Assembly: GCF_021991835.1 (NCBI RefSeq)
Contig: NZ_JAHDAU010000008.1
Coordinates: 1 to 64,000, forward strand
Reading direction: 5' to 3'
Source of the DNA: Polaribacter sargassicola
GTDB taxonomy: Bacteria > Bacteroidota > Bacteroidia > Flavobacteriales > Flavobacteriaceae
Length of the DNA: 64,000 nt
The notes under the pieces were generated by a model that did not search any database, was not told where the DNA came from, and saw only the letters and a program-made list of their open reading frames with translations. Both the position numbers and the translations under genes were made by a program. Positions 54,820 to 64,000 of the stretch are shown here, one piece after another (positions within the stretch are counted from its first letter, which is position 1; each line of letters opens with the position of its first letter).

Positions 54820-56217
54820 TTATAGATTTAACTCATTAAATAAATCGATTAATTCTGGATTTGATGGAGCTGGCGCATGTTGTGTAACAATTACTCCATT
54901 TGGATCAATTAATATAAAACGAGGAATAGATCTTATATTATAATCTAAAATAAATTGAGAATTAAAAGCTTTATCTGCCAAAACATGGGTTCCGCCTAAC
55001 TTATTATTTTTTATCATATTTTTCCATTTGTCATGATCCTTTGGCTCATCAATAGAAATACTTAAAAAACTAATGTTTTTTCCATGATACATTTTTTCTA
55101 CACGTCTAAGATCTGGTATTTCTCTAATACAAGGACCGCACCAAGTTGCCCAAATATCTATATATAAATACTTTCCTTTAAAATCGTCTAAAGACAATGT
55201 ACCACCTGCATTATTTTCATAATCTACAAATTTAGGTGATGGATTACCTTTACCAACCTTAGCTAAAATGTTATAAATTTTTGTAATTTTTGCGTTGTTC
55301 TCTTCGTCTGTAGATGCATTCATAAAAATTTTATAATACTCATCTAATTTTGTTGTATTATAGATTTCAAACTCCGCTTTATTAAAAATTAATTTATTTT
55401 TAATGTACTGGTTTTCTACTTCAGAATAAACAGACACTTTTACCAAACCATACTCCATAACACCTTCATTAATCAAGTATTTGATTTTTTCGTTGTAATG
55501 ACGATTAACAATCTCTCTATATGCACTTGAAAATTGATAATCCAATTCATTATTTAAATCTACTTCATCTAATTCTTCTAAAAACGTTTCTGAAGTTTTA
55601 TAAGCTTTATTTTTAGCCCAATGCCTATGATAACCACCTGCATAACGAGATAATTCATTTAAATATTCGTAATTAAGATTACGTTTCTCTAAATTTTTAT
55701 AAGTAGCACTAACACCTTGTAAAGTATCTATAACCGAAGTTAGATATGTTTTAATTTCATTAAATTTCTTTTTAAAATCTGGCTCTGTCAACTTATAAAG
55801 TTCCTTACCCTTAATTCTAAATTCTGAAACTTTTTTGTTTTTGAAAAAAAAGTAATTTGTAACTTCTGCCCCTTCACCAGAAACATCAATAGAATTAACC
55901 AACTTTTTTGCATCTGCAGTTAGATTAATATCATTTCCTTCTTCTAAATAAATATCAACTTTTTTTCTTTTACCAACATTAAGTGCATATAACCCTGATG
56001 GATTTTTTATTGTATCAGAGAAATACCCATTAGTATCTGTAGTAATTTTTTTACTAAATGAATTATCTTCTTTAAGTAAAGTAATTTCATTTTTATCTAA
56101 ATTATCAATTTTACCAGTTAATAACGCGTAGTCTACTGGTGCTTTTTCTGAACAAGAAACCAAACATGTTGCTAGCCCTATGCTAAAAATTACTTTTTTA
56201 ATTTTATTAATTGTCAT
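54820..56217 (-). CDS. TlpA-type thioredoxin-like lipoprotein, paralogue A
   Basis: 465 residues. Lipobox with Cys22 (LVSC). The N-terminal part (about 30-130, DYALLTGKIDNLDKNEITLL) is a DUF4369-like beta domain and the middle is helical. The C-terminal TlpA/ResA-type thioredoxin domain (about 325-465) has the active site WCGPC in DIWATWCGPCIREIPDLR and cis-Pro SIPRF. Such proteins reduce disulfides at the envelope, probably recharged by DsbD, encoded downstream. It is a paralogue of the next gene with the same domain order. Confidence 0.88.
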   Translation of the reverse strand: MTINKIKKVIFSIGLATCLVSCSEKAPVDYALLTGKIDNLDKNEITLLKEDNSFSKKITTDTNGYFSDTIKNPSGLYALNVGKRKKVDIYLEEGNDINLTADAKKLVNSIDVSGEGAEVTNYFFFKNKKVSEFRIKGKELYKLTEPDFKKKFNEIKTYLTSVIDTLQGVSATYKNLEKRNLNYEYLNELSRYAGGYHRHWAKNKAYKTSETFLEELDEVDLNNELDYQFSSAYREIVNRHYNEKIKYLINEGVMEYGLVKVSVYSEVENQYIKNKLIFNKAEFEIYNTTKLDEYYKIFMNASTDEENNAKITKIYNILAKVGKGNPSPKFVDYENNAGGTLSLDDFKGKYLYIDIWATWCGPCIREIPDLRRVEKMYHGKNISFLSISIDEPKDHDKWKNMIKNNKLGGTHVLADKAFNSQFILDYNIRSIPRFILIDPNGVIVTQHAPAPSNPELIDLFNELNL

Positions 56218-56373
56218 ATTTTATTTTTATAAAAATTGAGGGGTTATAGTTTATTATCTATATGATAGAATAATTAATCAGGTAAATTAAACCCATTGTA
56301 TATTTTATTTAAAGTCTCTTTAGTATTTGTATTTAAATTAACTGCTATAAGAAATATACAATGGGATAAATTT

Positions 56374-57753
56374 TTAAATATTTAACTCATTAAAAAGTTC
56401 TATCAATTCTGGATTTGAAGGAAGGGGTGCTTTTTTATCTATAATTAATCCGTTTGGATCTATTAAAATAAAACGCGGAATAGATGTAATAAAATATTCT
56501 TGTGCAAATTGTGATTTAGTTGACTTATCTGCAATTACTTGAATTCCGCCTAAATCTTTATCTGCAATCATTTTCTTCCACTTATCATGATCTTTTGGAT
56601 TGTCTATAGAAATACTTAAAAAATTAATATTCTTACCATGATATGCCTTTTCTATTTTTTTTAAGAAAGGTACTTGCGCTAAACAAGGTGCACACCAAGT
56701 TGCCCAAAGATCTATATAAGTATACTTCCCTTTAAGATCATCTAAAGACAATGTTCCGCCTGCATTGTTCTCATAATTAAAAAACTTAGGAGAAACTTGA
56801 CCTCTATTAAGCTTTGATAATTTATTATAAACAGCAGTTATTTTAGCATTATTACTCTCATTAGTAGAAGCACTTATAAAAGTTTGATAATATTCCTCAA
56901 AGTTTTCTATTTTAATCATTGCATATTCTGCTCCAGAAAAAAGGAGCTCGTTTTTGATATATTCATTCGGTATTTTTGAATGTACCTTAACTTTAGCAAC
57001 CATAAAATCTATAGAATCTTTTTCAGATAAATCACGAATTTCATTAACATAATAATTTACAACTAATTGTTTATATAAACTAGAACGTTTAAACTCTACC
57101 TCATTATTAAGATTTAAAGTATCAAATTCTGCTAAAAATTCTTTAGATGCTTTATAATTAGGATTATTAACCCTTGCTTTATGGTAACCACTAGCATATT
57201 TTGATAGGTCTAATAAATAATTATAATCAAATCCTTTCTTTTCTAGTGCTTTAAATTCTGGTTTTATTCCTTTAATAGTATCAATTACATTAGATAATGT
57301 TTCTCTAATATTTTTAACCTTCTTCTTAAATTCAACCTCTTCTAAAGCATAAAACTCTGCGCTCTTTCCCTTTAATTCTGCAATTTTCTTGTTCTTAAAT
57401 TTAACATAGTTTGTAATTTCTGATCCTTCACCAGAAAATTTAAGAGAACCATAAAAATCCTTATTATCTACTGTTAAATTAATTTTATTGCCAGCATCTA
57501 AATAAACAAGAGCTTTATTTCTTCCCACATTAACCAAATAAAAACCTGGCTTAGTCTTAATTGTATCTATAAAGGTACCGTCTGGCTTAACAACAATTTC
57601 TTTTTTTAAAGGCTGCCCTTCTTTATTTATTGTTATTACCTTGGTATCAATATTTTCAATTTTACCAGTTAATAAGGCATAGTCTATTGAAGTTTTTTCT
57701 GAACAAGCCATTAGACTCAAGAACAATCCAAAACTTAATATTATTTTTTTCAT
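56374..57753 (-). CDS. TlpA-type thioredoxin-like lipoprotein, paralogue B
   Basis: 459 residues. Lipobox with Cys17 (MAC). Domain order is the same as paralogue A, with shared blocks DYALLTGKIEN, YENNAGGTLSLDDLKGKY and FLSISIDNPKDHDKWKKM. The active site is WCAPC rather than WCGPC, which usually changes the redox potential. Tandem copies imply duplication and then divergence. It follows the SusD-linked lipoprotein by 32 bases, so it is in the SusC/SusD operon. Confidence 0.88.
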   Translation of the reverse strand: MKKIILSFGLFLSLMACSEKTSIDYALLTGKIENIDTKVITINKEGQPLKKEIVVKPDGTFIDTIKTKPGFYLVNVGRNKALVYLDAGNKINLTVDNKDFYGSLKFSGEGSEITNYVKFKNKKIAELKGKSAEFYALEEVEFKKKVKNIRETLSNVIDTIKGIKPEFKALEKKGFDYNYLLDLSKYASGYHKARVNNPNYKASKEFLAEFDTLNLNNEVEFKRSSLYKQLVVNYYVNEIRDLSEKDSIDFMVAKVKVHSKIPNEYIKNELLFSGAEYAMIKIENFEEYYQTFISASTNESNNAKITAVYNKLSKLNRGQVSPKFFNYENNAGGTLSLDDLKGKYTYIDLWATWCAPCLAQVPFLKKIEKAYHGKNINFLSISIDNPKDHDKWKKMIADKDLGGIQVIADKSTKSQFAQEYFITSIPRFILIDPNGLIIDKKAPLPSNPELIELFNELNI

Positions 57754-57785
57754 ATGATTAAATATTGTGAAAATACTTTTTTAGT

Positions 57786-58694
57786 TTAAATTCCAATAGA
57801 CTGCCACTTTGTAGAAAGAGCCTCTAAATCCATTCCATAATCTGTAGCCATTTTTTCTATAACTATATCATACTTTGCTTTAACTTTAGGTTTTGTAGTT
57901 AAATAAACATCTCTACTTTCTTTTGGTCTAGAAATAATCCAAACTACAAAAGACTCCCAATCTGCATAAGGATTTGTCACAATAGCATATGTACCCCAAG
58001 GATGAACAAACCCTCCATTAGAAGCTGCGCCCGCATTATAACTTGATGTAGATAAATATGAAAATTTACCAGTACGTAATCTTTGAAATCTATAATTTCC
58101 GTTAGATATACTAGTAAACTCTGAAGGAACAGAAAAATGATATCTAAAAAACCCATTAAAATAAGTAAACAAAAGCATCTCTTTAGTTAGAAACTCATTA
58201 TATTCAAATGAATTATTTATGTTTGATAGAATTTGTGTTCCTTGAATATTATAAGATGTAAAATCTCTATTATAGTTATACTTATCATATAAAGCTGTTA
58301 CAGAGCTAGAAAACTCAGTATTACCTAACAATACCATTCTTCTGTAAACTTGCATTTCTCTATAATCACTAAAAAATTCATACATCTGTCTGATTAATTT
58401 TAAAACAATTATAGTTCTTTCTTCTTCTGCTTTTATAGGCGTAAAAGAACTTAACAATCTCATAGAACCATACTCAGACGATAAAGCTTCATCTCCTTCT
58501 AGATCATAATAACAATGTAAATCATAATCTTCATAAATACTATATGCAAGCTGACTAACTTCTGATGTTCCTTTTTCGATCATTGGAAATGGATCTTTAC
58601 CATTAAAATCTGATACCAAAGCTCCTTCATCTTCACATGACGTAAATATAGATATCAGTAAAATAAACGACATTAATTTTATTATATATTTCAT
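57786..58694 (-). CDS. SusD-associated lipoprotein, metallopeptidase family but lacking HExxH
   Basis: 302 residues with lipobox Cys20 (FTSC). The C-terminal pattern GGFVHPWGTYAIVTNPYADWESFVVWI, then KVKAKYDIVIEKMATDYGMDLEAL, fits the putative zinc-binding metallopeptidase lipoproteins encoded beside many SusC/SusD pairs. The expected HExxH is absent, and the corresponding helix reads EMLLFTYFNGFFRYHF. I infer a catalytically dead relative acting in substrate binding or complex assembly. It lies 25 bases after susD. Confidence 0.65.
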   Translation of the reverse strand: MKYIIKLMSFILLISIFTSCEDEGALVSDFNGKDPFPMIEKGTSEVSQLAYSIYEDYDLHCYYDLEGDEALSSEYGSMRLLSSFTPIKAEEERTIIVLKLIRQMYEFFSDYREMQVYRRMVLLGNTEFSSSVTALYDKYNYNRDFTSYNIQGTQILSNINNSFEYNEFLTKEMLLFTYFNGFFRYHFSVPSEFTSISNGNYRFQRLRTGKFSYLSTSSYNAGAASNGGFVHPWGTYAIVTNPYADWESFVVWIISRPKESRDVYLTTKPKVKAKYDIVIEKMATDYGMDLEALSTKWQSIGI

Positions 58695-58719
58695 GATTTT
58701 TATTTTTTTAAATTAATAA

Positions 58720-60258
58720 TTACCTAGGTGCTGCAACAATATTTGGGTTTACACTAAGCTCATCTTCTGGAATTTGTAATACATAACGTGGATCATCTTT
58801 TAAAATATGAGCCTCACGTCCGTTATAACCTACTCTAAACATTTCTGGCCTAGTAGTTCTCTTTAAATCAAACCAACGTTGTCCCTCAAAGCAAAGCTCT
58901 CTTCTTCTTTCATCATATATATAATTAATAAGTGTTTCTTGGGTAAAGTTTGCTTCTATTAAATCTTCATAATAATTAGGGTCAAACTTTTTAACTCTTA
59001 TTGTATTAAGATCGTTTATGGCTAATGCTAACTCTCCTTTTTGAGCATAAGCTTCTGCTCTGTTTAGTAAAACCTCTTCTACTCTAAGCACTCTACTATA
59101 TCCTTGAAAAGTTCTGTAGGCAGCATTTGTTGCTATAGGTGTGTTTTCTTTATTTTTTATTAATGATAATTTAGAACTAGTAACACCGTATAACACTCTT
59201 TCATGTGTTCCAATAAAATAATATCTTCTTATATCTCCTTCTTCATATATATCTGCTAAATCTTTACTTACTGAAAAAGTAGTAGCAGTTGGCCAAATTG
59301 ATAATATTGGAATATTTTCTGTTGCACCGCTACAAAAAATTACGTTATCATTACTGATATCTAAATAATCTGTACCATATCTAAATATATCAAAATTGTA
59401 ATCATTAGATAAATTGTATAAATATCCTAGGTTTGATAAATTAAAAACTGAAGAATTAGAATCTAATAATTTAGTAGCAGTTTCTATAGTACTGTCCCAT
59501 TCTTGCATATACAACGCTACTCTTGATTGTAATGCTAAAGTGTTTTGTAAATTAAATAATAACTTATTAGTTTTGTTTATTGGATTAGCTTCCATTAAAC
59601 TTACAGCCTCTTCTAGATCTGCTTTAATCATGTCATACACCTCTTTTACTGTAGATCTTGGGTATGCTTTATCTTCTGTATTTGTATCTGTTATTATTGG
59701 CACACCAAAATCTGTACTAGCTGTTGCAGGATCAAAATGTTGCCCGTATAAATTTACAAGATAGAAATATGAAAAAGCTCTTAAAGCATAAGCTTCTCCT
59801 TTATAATTATCTTTATACTCTTGCATATCATCAGTAATAATAACAGATAAAGAGTTTTCTATATTATTTATTACCAAATTAGCATAATAAATACTTTGGT
59901 AGAAATTACTAAACGCTACATCAGACCCTAAACTTTCTTCGTGCGAAAGATCATACATATAAGCACTTATGTATAAATCACCTGCATCTGGCACAGTTGT
60001 TCCACTATTTAAACCTGCCATTTTATCTTCTTCAAAGAAACCAACATCGTCTCCTAAAGCCTCTATATATGGCATTATTCTTTTATCTGTTATATAACCA
60101 AAATTTAAAAGCTCTCTATAGTCTGTTACTGTAGATGGTTTTAATTTATTTTGAGGAACTTCTTCTAGATAACTATCACATGAGAATGTTACAAATATGA
60201 AAAGTAACATTGCGAATATTTTATATATATATTTCATTTTATTTTCGTTTTTCATCAT
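58720..60258 (-). CDS. SusD/RagB-family outer-membrane lipoprotein
   Basis: 512 residues. Lipobox FSC with Cys27, or Cys20 if translation starts at the internal ATG at 60237. TPR-like helices and the C-terminal SusD signature (VEEVLLNRAEAYAQKGELA, RRRELCFEGQRWFDLKR) are clear. SusD proteins cap the SusC channel and bind the substrate at the surface. The upstream ATG overlaps the SusC stop (TAATG), suggesting coupling. The substrate is unknown; the neighbours hint at peptides rather than glycans since no glycoside hydrolase is present. Confidence 0.93.
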   Translation of the reverse strand: MMKNENKMKYIYKIFAMLLFIFVTFSCDSYLEEVPQNKLKPSTVTDYRELLNFGYITDKRIMPYIEALGDDVGFFEEDKMAGLNSGTTVPDAGDLYISAYMYDLSHEESLGSDVAFSNFYQSIYYANLVINNIENSLSVIITDDMQEYKDNYKGEAYALRAFSYFYLVNLYGQHFDPATASTDFGVPIITDTNTEDKAYPRSTVKEVYDMIKADLEEAVSLMEANPINKTNKLLFNLQNTLALQSRVALYMQEWDSTIETATKLLDSNSSVFNLSNLGYLYNLSNDYNFDIFRYGTDYLDISNDNVIFCSGATENIPILSIWPTATTFSVSKDLADIYEEGDIRRYYFIGTHERVLYGVTSSKLSLIKNKENTPIATNAAYRTFQGYSRVLRVEEVLLNRAEAYAQKGELALAINDLNTIRVKKFDPNYYEDLIEANFTQETLINYIYDERRRELCFEGQRWFDLKRTTRPEMFRVGYNGREAHILKDDPRYVLQIPEDELSVNPNIVAAPR

Positions 60259-63200
60259 TAGAAATTTAAGCTTAAACCAATTGTAAAAGTTTTAGGTAAA
60301 GGCAATGATCCTCCAGAAAACGAAGTATTGTAGTTTGCCGTTTCTGGGTCCATACCTTTTAATCTCTTATTTGCCCATACATAAAGATTATCTGCTTGAA
60401 ATTTTAATAAAGCATTGTTTATCCCTAATTTTTCTGTAACATCTTTAGGTAATGAATATTGAAGTAATACATTTCTTAATCTTAAATAATCTCCGTCAAC
60501 TACCTGAGCATCACTTTCGTTAAACATAGATGCTTGTGTAAAAGAAGCTGTAGACGACTTTAACCAAGGAATAGTTGCCGTATTCTCATCACCTGGTTTT
60601 CTCCATCTATCTGTTACACCTCTACGCATATTATACTCATCTTCTATATATTCTGAGTTAAATGCTAAGTTTTGAAGTCTAATTTTATAATTTAAACCTG
60701 CAGCTAATAAAAATGATAATTGAAATCCTTTGTAGTTAAATCTGTTTGTTATACCTACAGTTGAAGTTGGTACTCTAGAACCTTCGTATTTTAAAGCACT
60801 TGTACTATTTTGTACATTAGTAGAAAAATCTGGATCAAGAGCATCATATTCATTTCCATTTTCATCTAAAAACAATGCATATCCGTCTTCATCTAATCTT
60901 GAAAAACGATAAGAATACATAGAGTTAATAGGTTTACCTTCTACAACCTCTCCTACTTTATAAGTAGATGATAAAAGACTAGATATAGATGGCTGTATAA
61001 AAGATTTTGTAACCTTACTACTTGTTATAGATGCATTTACACCCAAACTATATGTAAAATCTTTAGTGTCAACAATTTTAGCATTTAAACCAATATCTAT
61101 ACCTTGGTTAGTTACATTAGCAAAATTTACTGCTTTAGTTGTAAAACCTGTTACTGCAGAAACATTTTTATGTGCAATTAAATCATCTCCTAAATCTTTA
61201 TATACATCAAAAGTACCAGATAATCTTCTATTAAAGAATGAAAAGTCTACTCCTAAATTTATTGTTGTTGTAGTTTCCCATTTTAATTCTGGGTTAGCTG
61301 GTTGTTGAATTTGTTGCTCTGGTAAAAGTGTAAATTGGTTTGGTGCTAATGCTGTAGATATAATTTGAGGTGAAGATTCTTCTACAATATTACCTCTTAA
61401 ACCGTAAGACGCTCTAATTGATAATGCATCAATAAATTTAGCAGAATTTAAAAAAGATTCTTGGTCAATATGCCATTTACCAGAAATAGACCATAATGGA
61501 AGATATCTATAAGCAGGATTAGAACCAAAAATATTTGAACCATCAAAACGAATATTAGCATTTATTACATATTTGTTTTTAAACATAGAAGAATAAGTAG
61601 CAAAATAAGAAATAAACGATCTGTCATAAAGAGTTCTTTCTGCTACATTTCTTAGTATATGACCTTCATCTGAAGTTGCTTGCGGAGTATAAAATATTTT
61701 ACCTCTATCATGTAAATAACCATAATTAATAGTATTTGTACCATCATATACATTATTTCTAAACTCAGTTCCTGCCATTAAATCCATATCTAAATCTTTT
61801 AAAGCTTCAAATCTTGCATTTACAGAGTTTCTAATTAAATAAGATTCTTGATTAAATGTTGCCTCGTTAAATTGACCTCCAAAAGGAAGTTCTGATTCTG
61901 CTATTTGAGTTTGTGTACCTTGACCTAGGTTATAACCACGCTGTCTAGTTATAAAATTACTAGCCTCTGTAGCATATTGTTGAGTTGTATTACCTGAATA
62001 AGTGTAACTAAAAAGAGAATTATAAGTTAACCATTTAGCTATATCATAATCAAGCCTAATAGTTGTTCTAATCTCTTGTTGTTTAGAAGTTTGATTTGTA
62101 TTTTCTTGTTCATGTAAAATATTAAAATCATAATTACCATAAAAATAATAGCTTCCATCGTCATTAAATGCAGGTAAAGATCTTGATGATGAGTATGCGT
62201 GATTAAATGCTTGTGTTTGATAATTTTGCTCTCTATCTCTTTTTGATGTATTTAAAATAACTCCAAGGCTAAGTCTATCTGTTAACTCTGTAGATATTTT
62301 TGTCATTAAGCTATAACTCTTATAACCTGTTACTTTGTCTAATCCTTGATCGTTAGTATAACTTATAGATGCATAATAATTACTTTTTTCTGACCCTCCA
62401 GAAATGCTAAAATCAGCAATATTTCTTACAGCATCACGAAATAAGATATCAAACCAATCTACATTCATTTCAGAAACCTCTCTTATTCCTGCTATATATT
62501 CTTCTTTTGAAATTCCACCTCTAGTATAAAGACCATCATAGTAAGCTACACCAACTCCTCCGTTAACTCCAATACCATCTTCTAATAAAGACAAAGAAAA
62601 TTCTGCTCTTTCTTTAGAGTTCATTAAATCAAAATCTTCATAACGTGGTCTTGGCTTTATTGCTGTAGTATAATTAAAAGAAATTCTTGGTTTTCCTTTT
62701 ATCCCTTTTTTAGTTGTAACCACAACAACTCCATTTGCTGCTCTAGTCCCGTAAATTGCGGTAGCTGATGCATCTTTTAATATTGTTAAAGATTCTATAT
62801 CACTTGGGTTTAACCCACCAATTGAACTATTAAATGATTTTAAAAAATCTGGATCATTAAGTTGTTGCGGTGTTGCTGGTACTCCGTTTTCTAACATTAC
62901 ACCATCTACTACCCAAATAGGCTCTGCATTACCACTAAGTGTTGCTGTTCCTCTAATTCTAATTCTAGGCGCTGCCCCTGGAGCCGCACTAGTATTTACA
63001 ACATCTACACCCGCTATTTGACCTTGCATCATACTCTCTATACTAGTATTACCTACAACATCTATATCTTTCATTTTAATTACAGACACCGCACTACTTG
63101 TTTCTCGTTTACTTTTAACTTGATAACCAGTAATTACAACCTCATCTAAGCTTTTTAAATCTTCTTCTAATTGAACATTGATAACTTTTTTATTACCTAT

Positions 63201-63776
63201 CAATATTTCTTGAGGTTTATAACCTAAGCTAGAAAAAATTAACACAGTAGATGCGTCTTGGCTTTTTAAAGTATATTTTCCTTCAAAATCTGTAACAACT
63301 CCTTTATTAGTACCTTTTATAACAACACTAGCTCCTGGCAAAGGTGTATTAAATTGGTCTGTAACTTGACCTGTAATTATTTCTTGTATATTTTTATTTG
63401 AGACTTCAGGTTTTTCCTCAATAACAATCATGTGATCGTCTAAAAGTTCAAAATTATAGTCTTCTTTTGGAATTGAACTTAATAATAAATCATTTAGTTT
63501 AATAATGCTTTTCTTTAAAGATATTGCAGGAAAATCTTTAAACATATCTGATCTATAAATAAAAGTATAGTCTGTTTGAGATTTTATTATATCAAATATC
63601 TCGTCAATAGTAACTGTTTTATTCTCTTCTATAACAATGTTTACATTTTGAGAAACGATATTGTTAGATGTAAAACTAAATGAAATAAAGCAAAACAATA
63701 GGAGTAATGTTCTCATAATAAATGTTTGAATTTTTTTTCTTATAAAGAAAAAATCTTTGGTAAAATTAATATTCAT
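60258..63776 (-). CDS. SusC/RagA-family TonB-dependent transporter with STN domain
   Basis: 1172 residues. After the signal peptide comes an STN domain (about 45-120, VTIDEIFDIIKSQTDYTFIYRSD), then a carboxypeptidase-regulatory-like domain (ITGQVTDQFNTPLPGASVVIKG), a TonB plug (about 215-335, SATAIYGTRAANGVVVVTTK) and a large barrel ending in Phe. The STN domain is the mark of transporters that signal to an anti-sigma factor. A partial FecR gene directly upstream fits. The long N-terminus before the signal is usual for this subclass; Met21 is the alternative start. Confidence 0.95.
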   Translation of the reverse strand: MNINFTKDFFFIRKKIQTFIMRTLLLLFCFISFSFTSNNIVSQNVNIVIEENKTVTIDEIFDIIKSQTDYTFIYRSDMFKDFPAISLKKSIIKLNDLLLSSIPKEDYNFELLDDHMIVIEEKPEVSNKNIQEIITGQVTDQFNTPLPGASVVIKGTNKGVVTDFEGKYTLKSQDASTVLIFSSLGYKPQEILIGNKKVINVQLEEDLKSLDEVVITGYQVKSKRETSSAVSVIKMKDIDVVGNTSIESMMQGQIAGVDVVNTSAAPGAAPRIRIRGTATLSGNAEPIWVVDGVMLENGVPATPQQLNDPDFLKSFNSSIGGLNPSDIESLTILKDASATAIYGTRAANGVVVVTTKKGIKGKPRISFNYTTAIKPRPRYEDFDLMNSKERAEFSLSLLEDGIGVNGGVGVAYYDGLYTRGGISKEEYIAGIREVSEMNVDWFDILFRDAVRNIADFSISGGSEKSNYYASISYTNDQGLDKVTGYKSYSLMTKISTELTDRLSLGVILNTSKRDREQNYQTQAFNHAYSSSRSLPAFNDDGSYYFYGNYDFNILHEQENTNQTSKQQEIRTTIRLDYDIAKWLTYNSLFSYTYSGNTTQQYATEASNFITRQRGYNLGQGTQTQIAESELPFGGQFNEATFNQESYLIRNSVNARFEALKDLDMDLMAGTEFRNNVYDGTNTINYGYLHDRGKIFYTPQATSDEGHILRNVAERTLYDRSFISYFATYSSMFKNKYVINANIRFDGSNIFGSNPAYRYLPLWSISGKWHIDQESFLNSAKFIDALSIRASYGLRGNIVEESSPQIISTALAPNQFTLLPEQQIQQPANPELKWETTTTINLGVDFSFFNRRLSGTFDVYKDLGDDLIAHKNVSAVTGFTTKAVNFANVTNQGIDIGLNAKIVDTKDFTYSLGVNASITSSKVTKSFIQPSISSLLSSTYKVGEVVEGKPINSMYSYRFSRLDEDGYALFLDENGNEYDALDPDFSTNVQNSTSALKYEGSRVPTSTVGITNRFNYKGFQLSFLLAAGLNYKIRLQNLAFNSEYIEDEYNMRRGVTDRWRKPGDENTATIPWLKSSTASFTQASMFNESDAQVVDGDYLRLRNVLLQYSLPKDVTEKLGINNALLKFQADNLYVWANKRLKGMDPETANYNTSFSGGSLPLPKTFTIGLSLNF

Positions 63777-63877
63777 AAATTTGTAAAGTGTTGGTTAATT
63801 ATTTAATTAATGCGCGTTGAATTCTTAGGGGTGAAAGCTAGAGTACTTTGAGCGGTATAAAACTTCATCCCTTTTTT

Positions 63878-64000
63878 TTATTTTAATATTATTTTCTTAT
63901 CATATACTACATAGTTTAGGTTAATATTTCTTTTAATAGGAACTAAAATCTCTTCTAAATTTAGTTTCTTACTTAAGACTCCATTAAACTGTATGTCTTC
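63878..64000 (-). CDS. FecR-family anti-sigma factor (C-terminal part, cut by the window edge)
   Basis: A 40-codon open frame entering from the right edge and ending TAA at 63878. The readable end (DIQFNGVLSKKLNLEEIL, then NYVVYDKKIILK) has the FecR C-terminal pattern, the periplasmic part that contacts STN domains. It ends 101 bases before the SusC gene. I infer that a sigma factor lies further right and that import of the substrate induces the operon. Confidence 0.75.
   Translation of the reverse strand, partial: EDIQFNGVLSKKLNLEEILVPIKRNINLNYVVYDKKIILK

Noticed and set aside
1..64000. CRISPR array, rRNA operon or insertion sequence.
   Set aside because: I saw no regularly spaced direct repeats, no rRNA-like sequence and no transposase. 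The only recombinase is the tRNA-Asp integrase.

Overview
The window reads as chromosomal DNA of a marine-type member of the Flavobacteriaceae (Bacteroidota). The evidence is the very low GC content, intergenic boxes matching the Flavobacterium promoter consensus (TTG, 17-23 bases, TAnnTTTG), gliding and type IX secretion genes (gldB, gldC, a porT/sprT homologue), a SusC/SusD pair, AccD and DnaG without zinc ligands, and a folK-deoxynucleoside kinase fusion. The genus cannot be fixed from sequence reading alone; Polaribacter- or Tenacibaculum-like is a guess.

Layout. 1-1930: two tandem copies of a promoter, tRNA-Glu and rpsT unit on the minus strand, with a third promoter of the same design at the left edge. 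1961-28192: core chromosome. It holds proS; a low-complexity lipoprotein and a FadL-like barrel protein; a NifU-like protein, ubiE and porT; an RNA methyltransferase; a TamL-like BamA-family lipoprotein; fbaA; accD; rpsO and pnp; folK-dnk; an OmpA/TSP3 protein; gldB-gldC; nadE; dnaG; clpP-clpX; tig; and a small holin-like membrane protein. Clear intrinsic terminators separate most units.

28366-49468: a genomic island of about 21 kb inserted in the 3' end of tRNA-Asp(GTC). An 18-bp direct repeat of the tRNA 3' end bounds it. The original tRNA terminator now lies at the far left end, and the element supplies a new terminator beside the tRNA. A tyrosine integrase lies next to the tRNA, and a 17-bp motif near both ends may be integrase arm sites. 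Inside are a replication-like module (excisionase-like HTH protein, SF3 helicase/primase, DUF6371 zinc/primase-like protein), a 613-residue protein I do not recognise, and a compact six-gene operon. That operon encodes an SNF2 helicase with a degenerate PLD-like N-terminus, a DUF4391 protein, a BRO-N protein, a type III Mod methyltransferase, a DinD-like protein and a type III Res. It looks like an expanded type III restriction-modification defence cassette and is the best candidate for an unusual system here. An SRAP protein, small unknown proteins and about 700 bp of structured non-coding DNA fill the rest.

49453-64000: tRNA-Asp, then core or accessory genes, all on the minus strand. Read in transcription order from the right edge these are a partial FecR anti-sigma factor, SusC with an STN domain, SusD, a lipoprotein that seems to have lost the HExxH metallopeptidase motif, two paralogous TlpA-type thioredoxin lipoproteins, an M16 peptidase and DsbD. 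This looks like an anti-sigma-regulated outer-membrane uptake locus combined with envelope thiol chemistry. The substrate cannot be read from the sequence.
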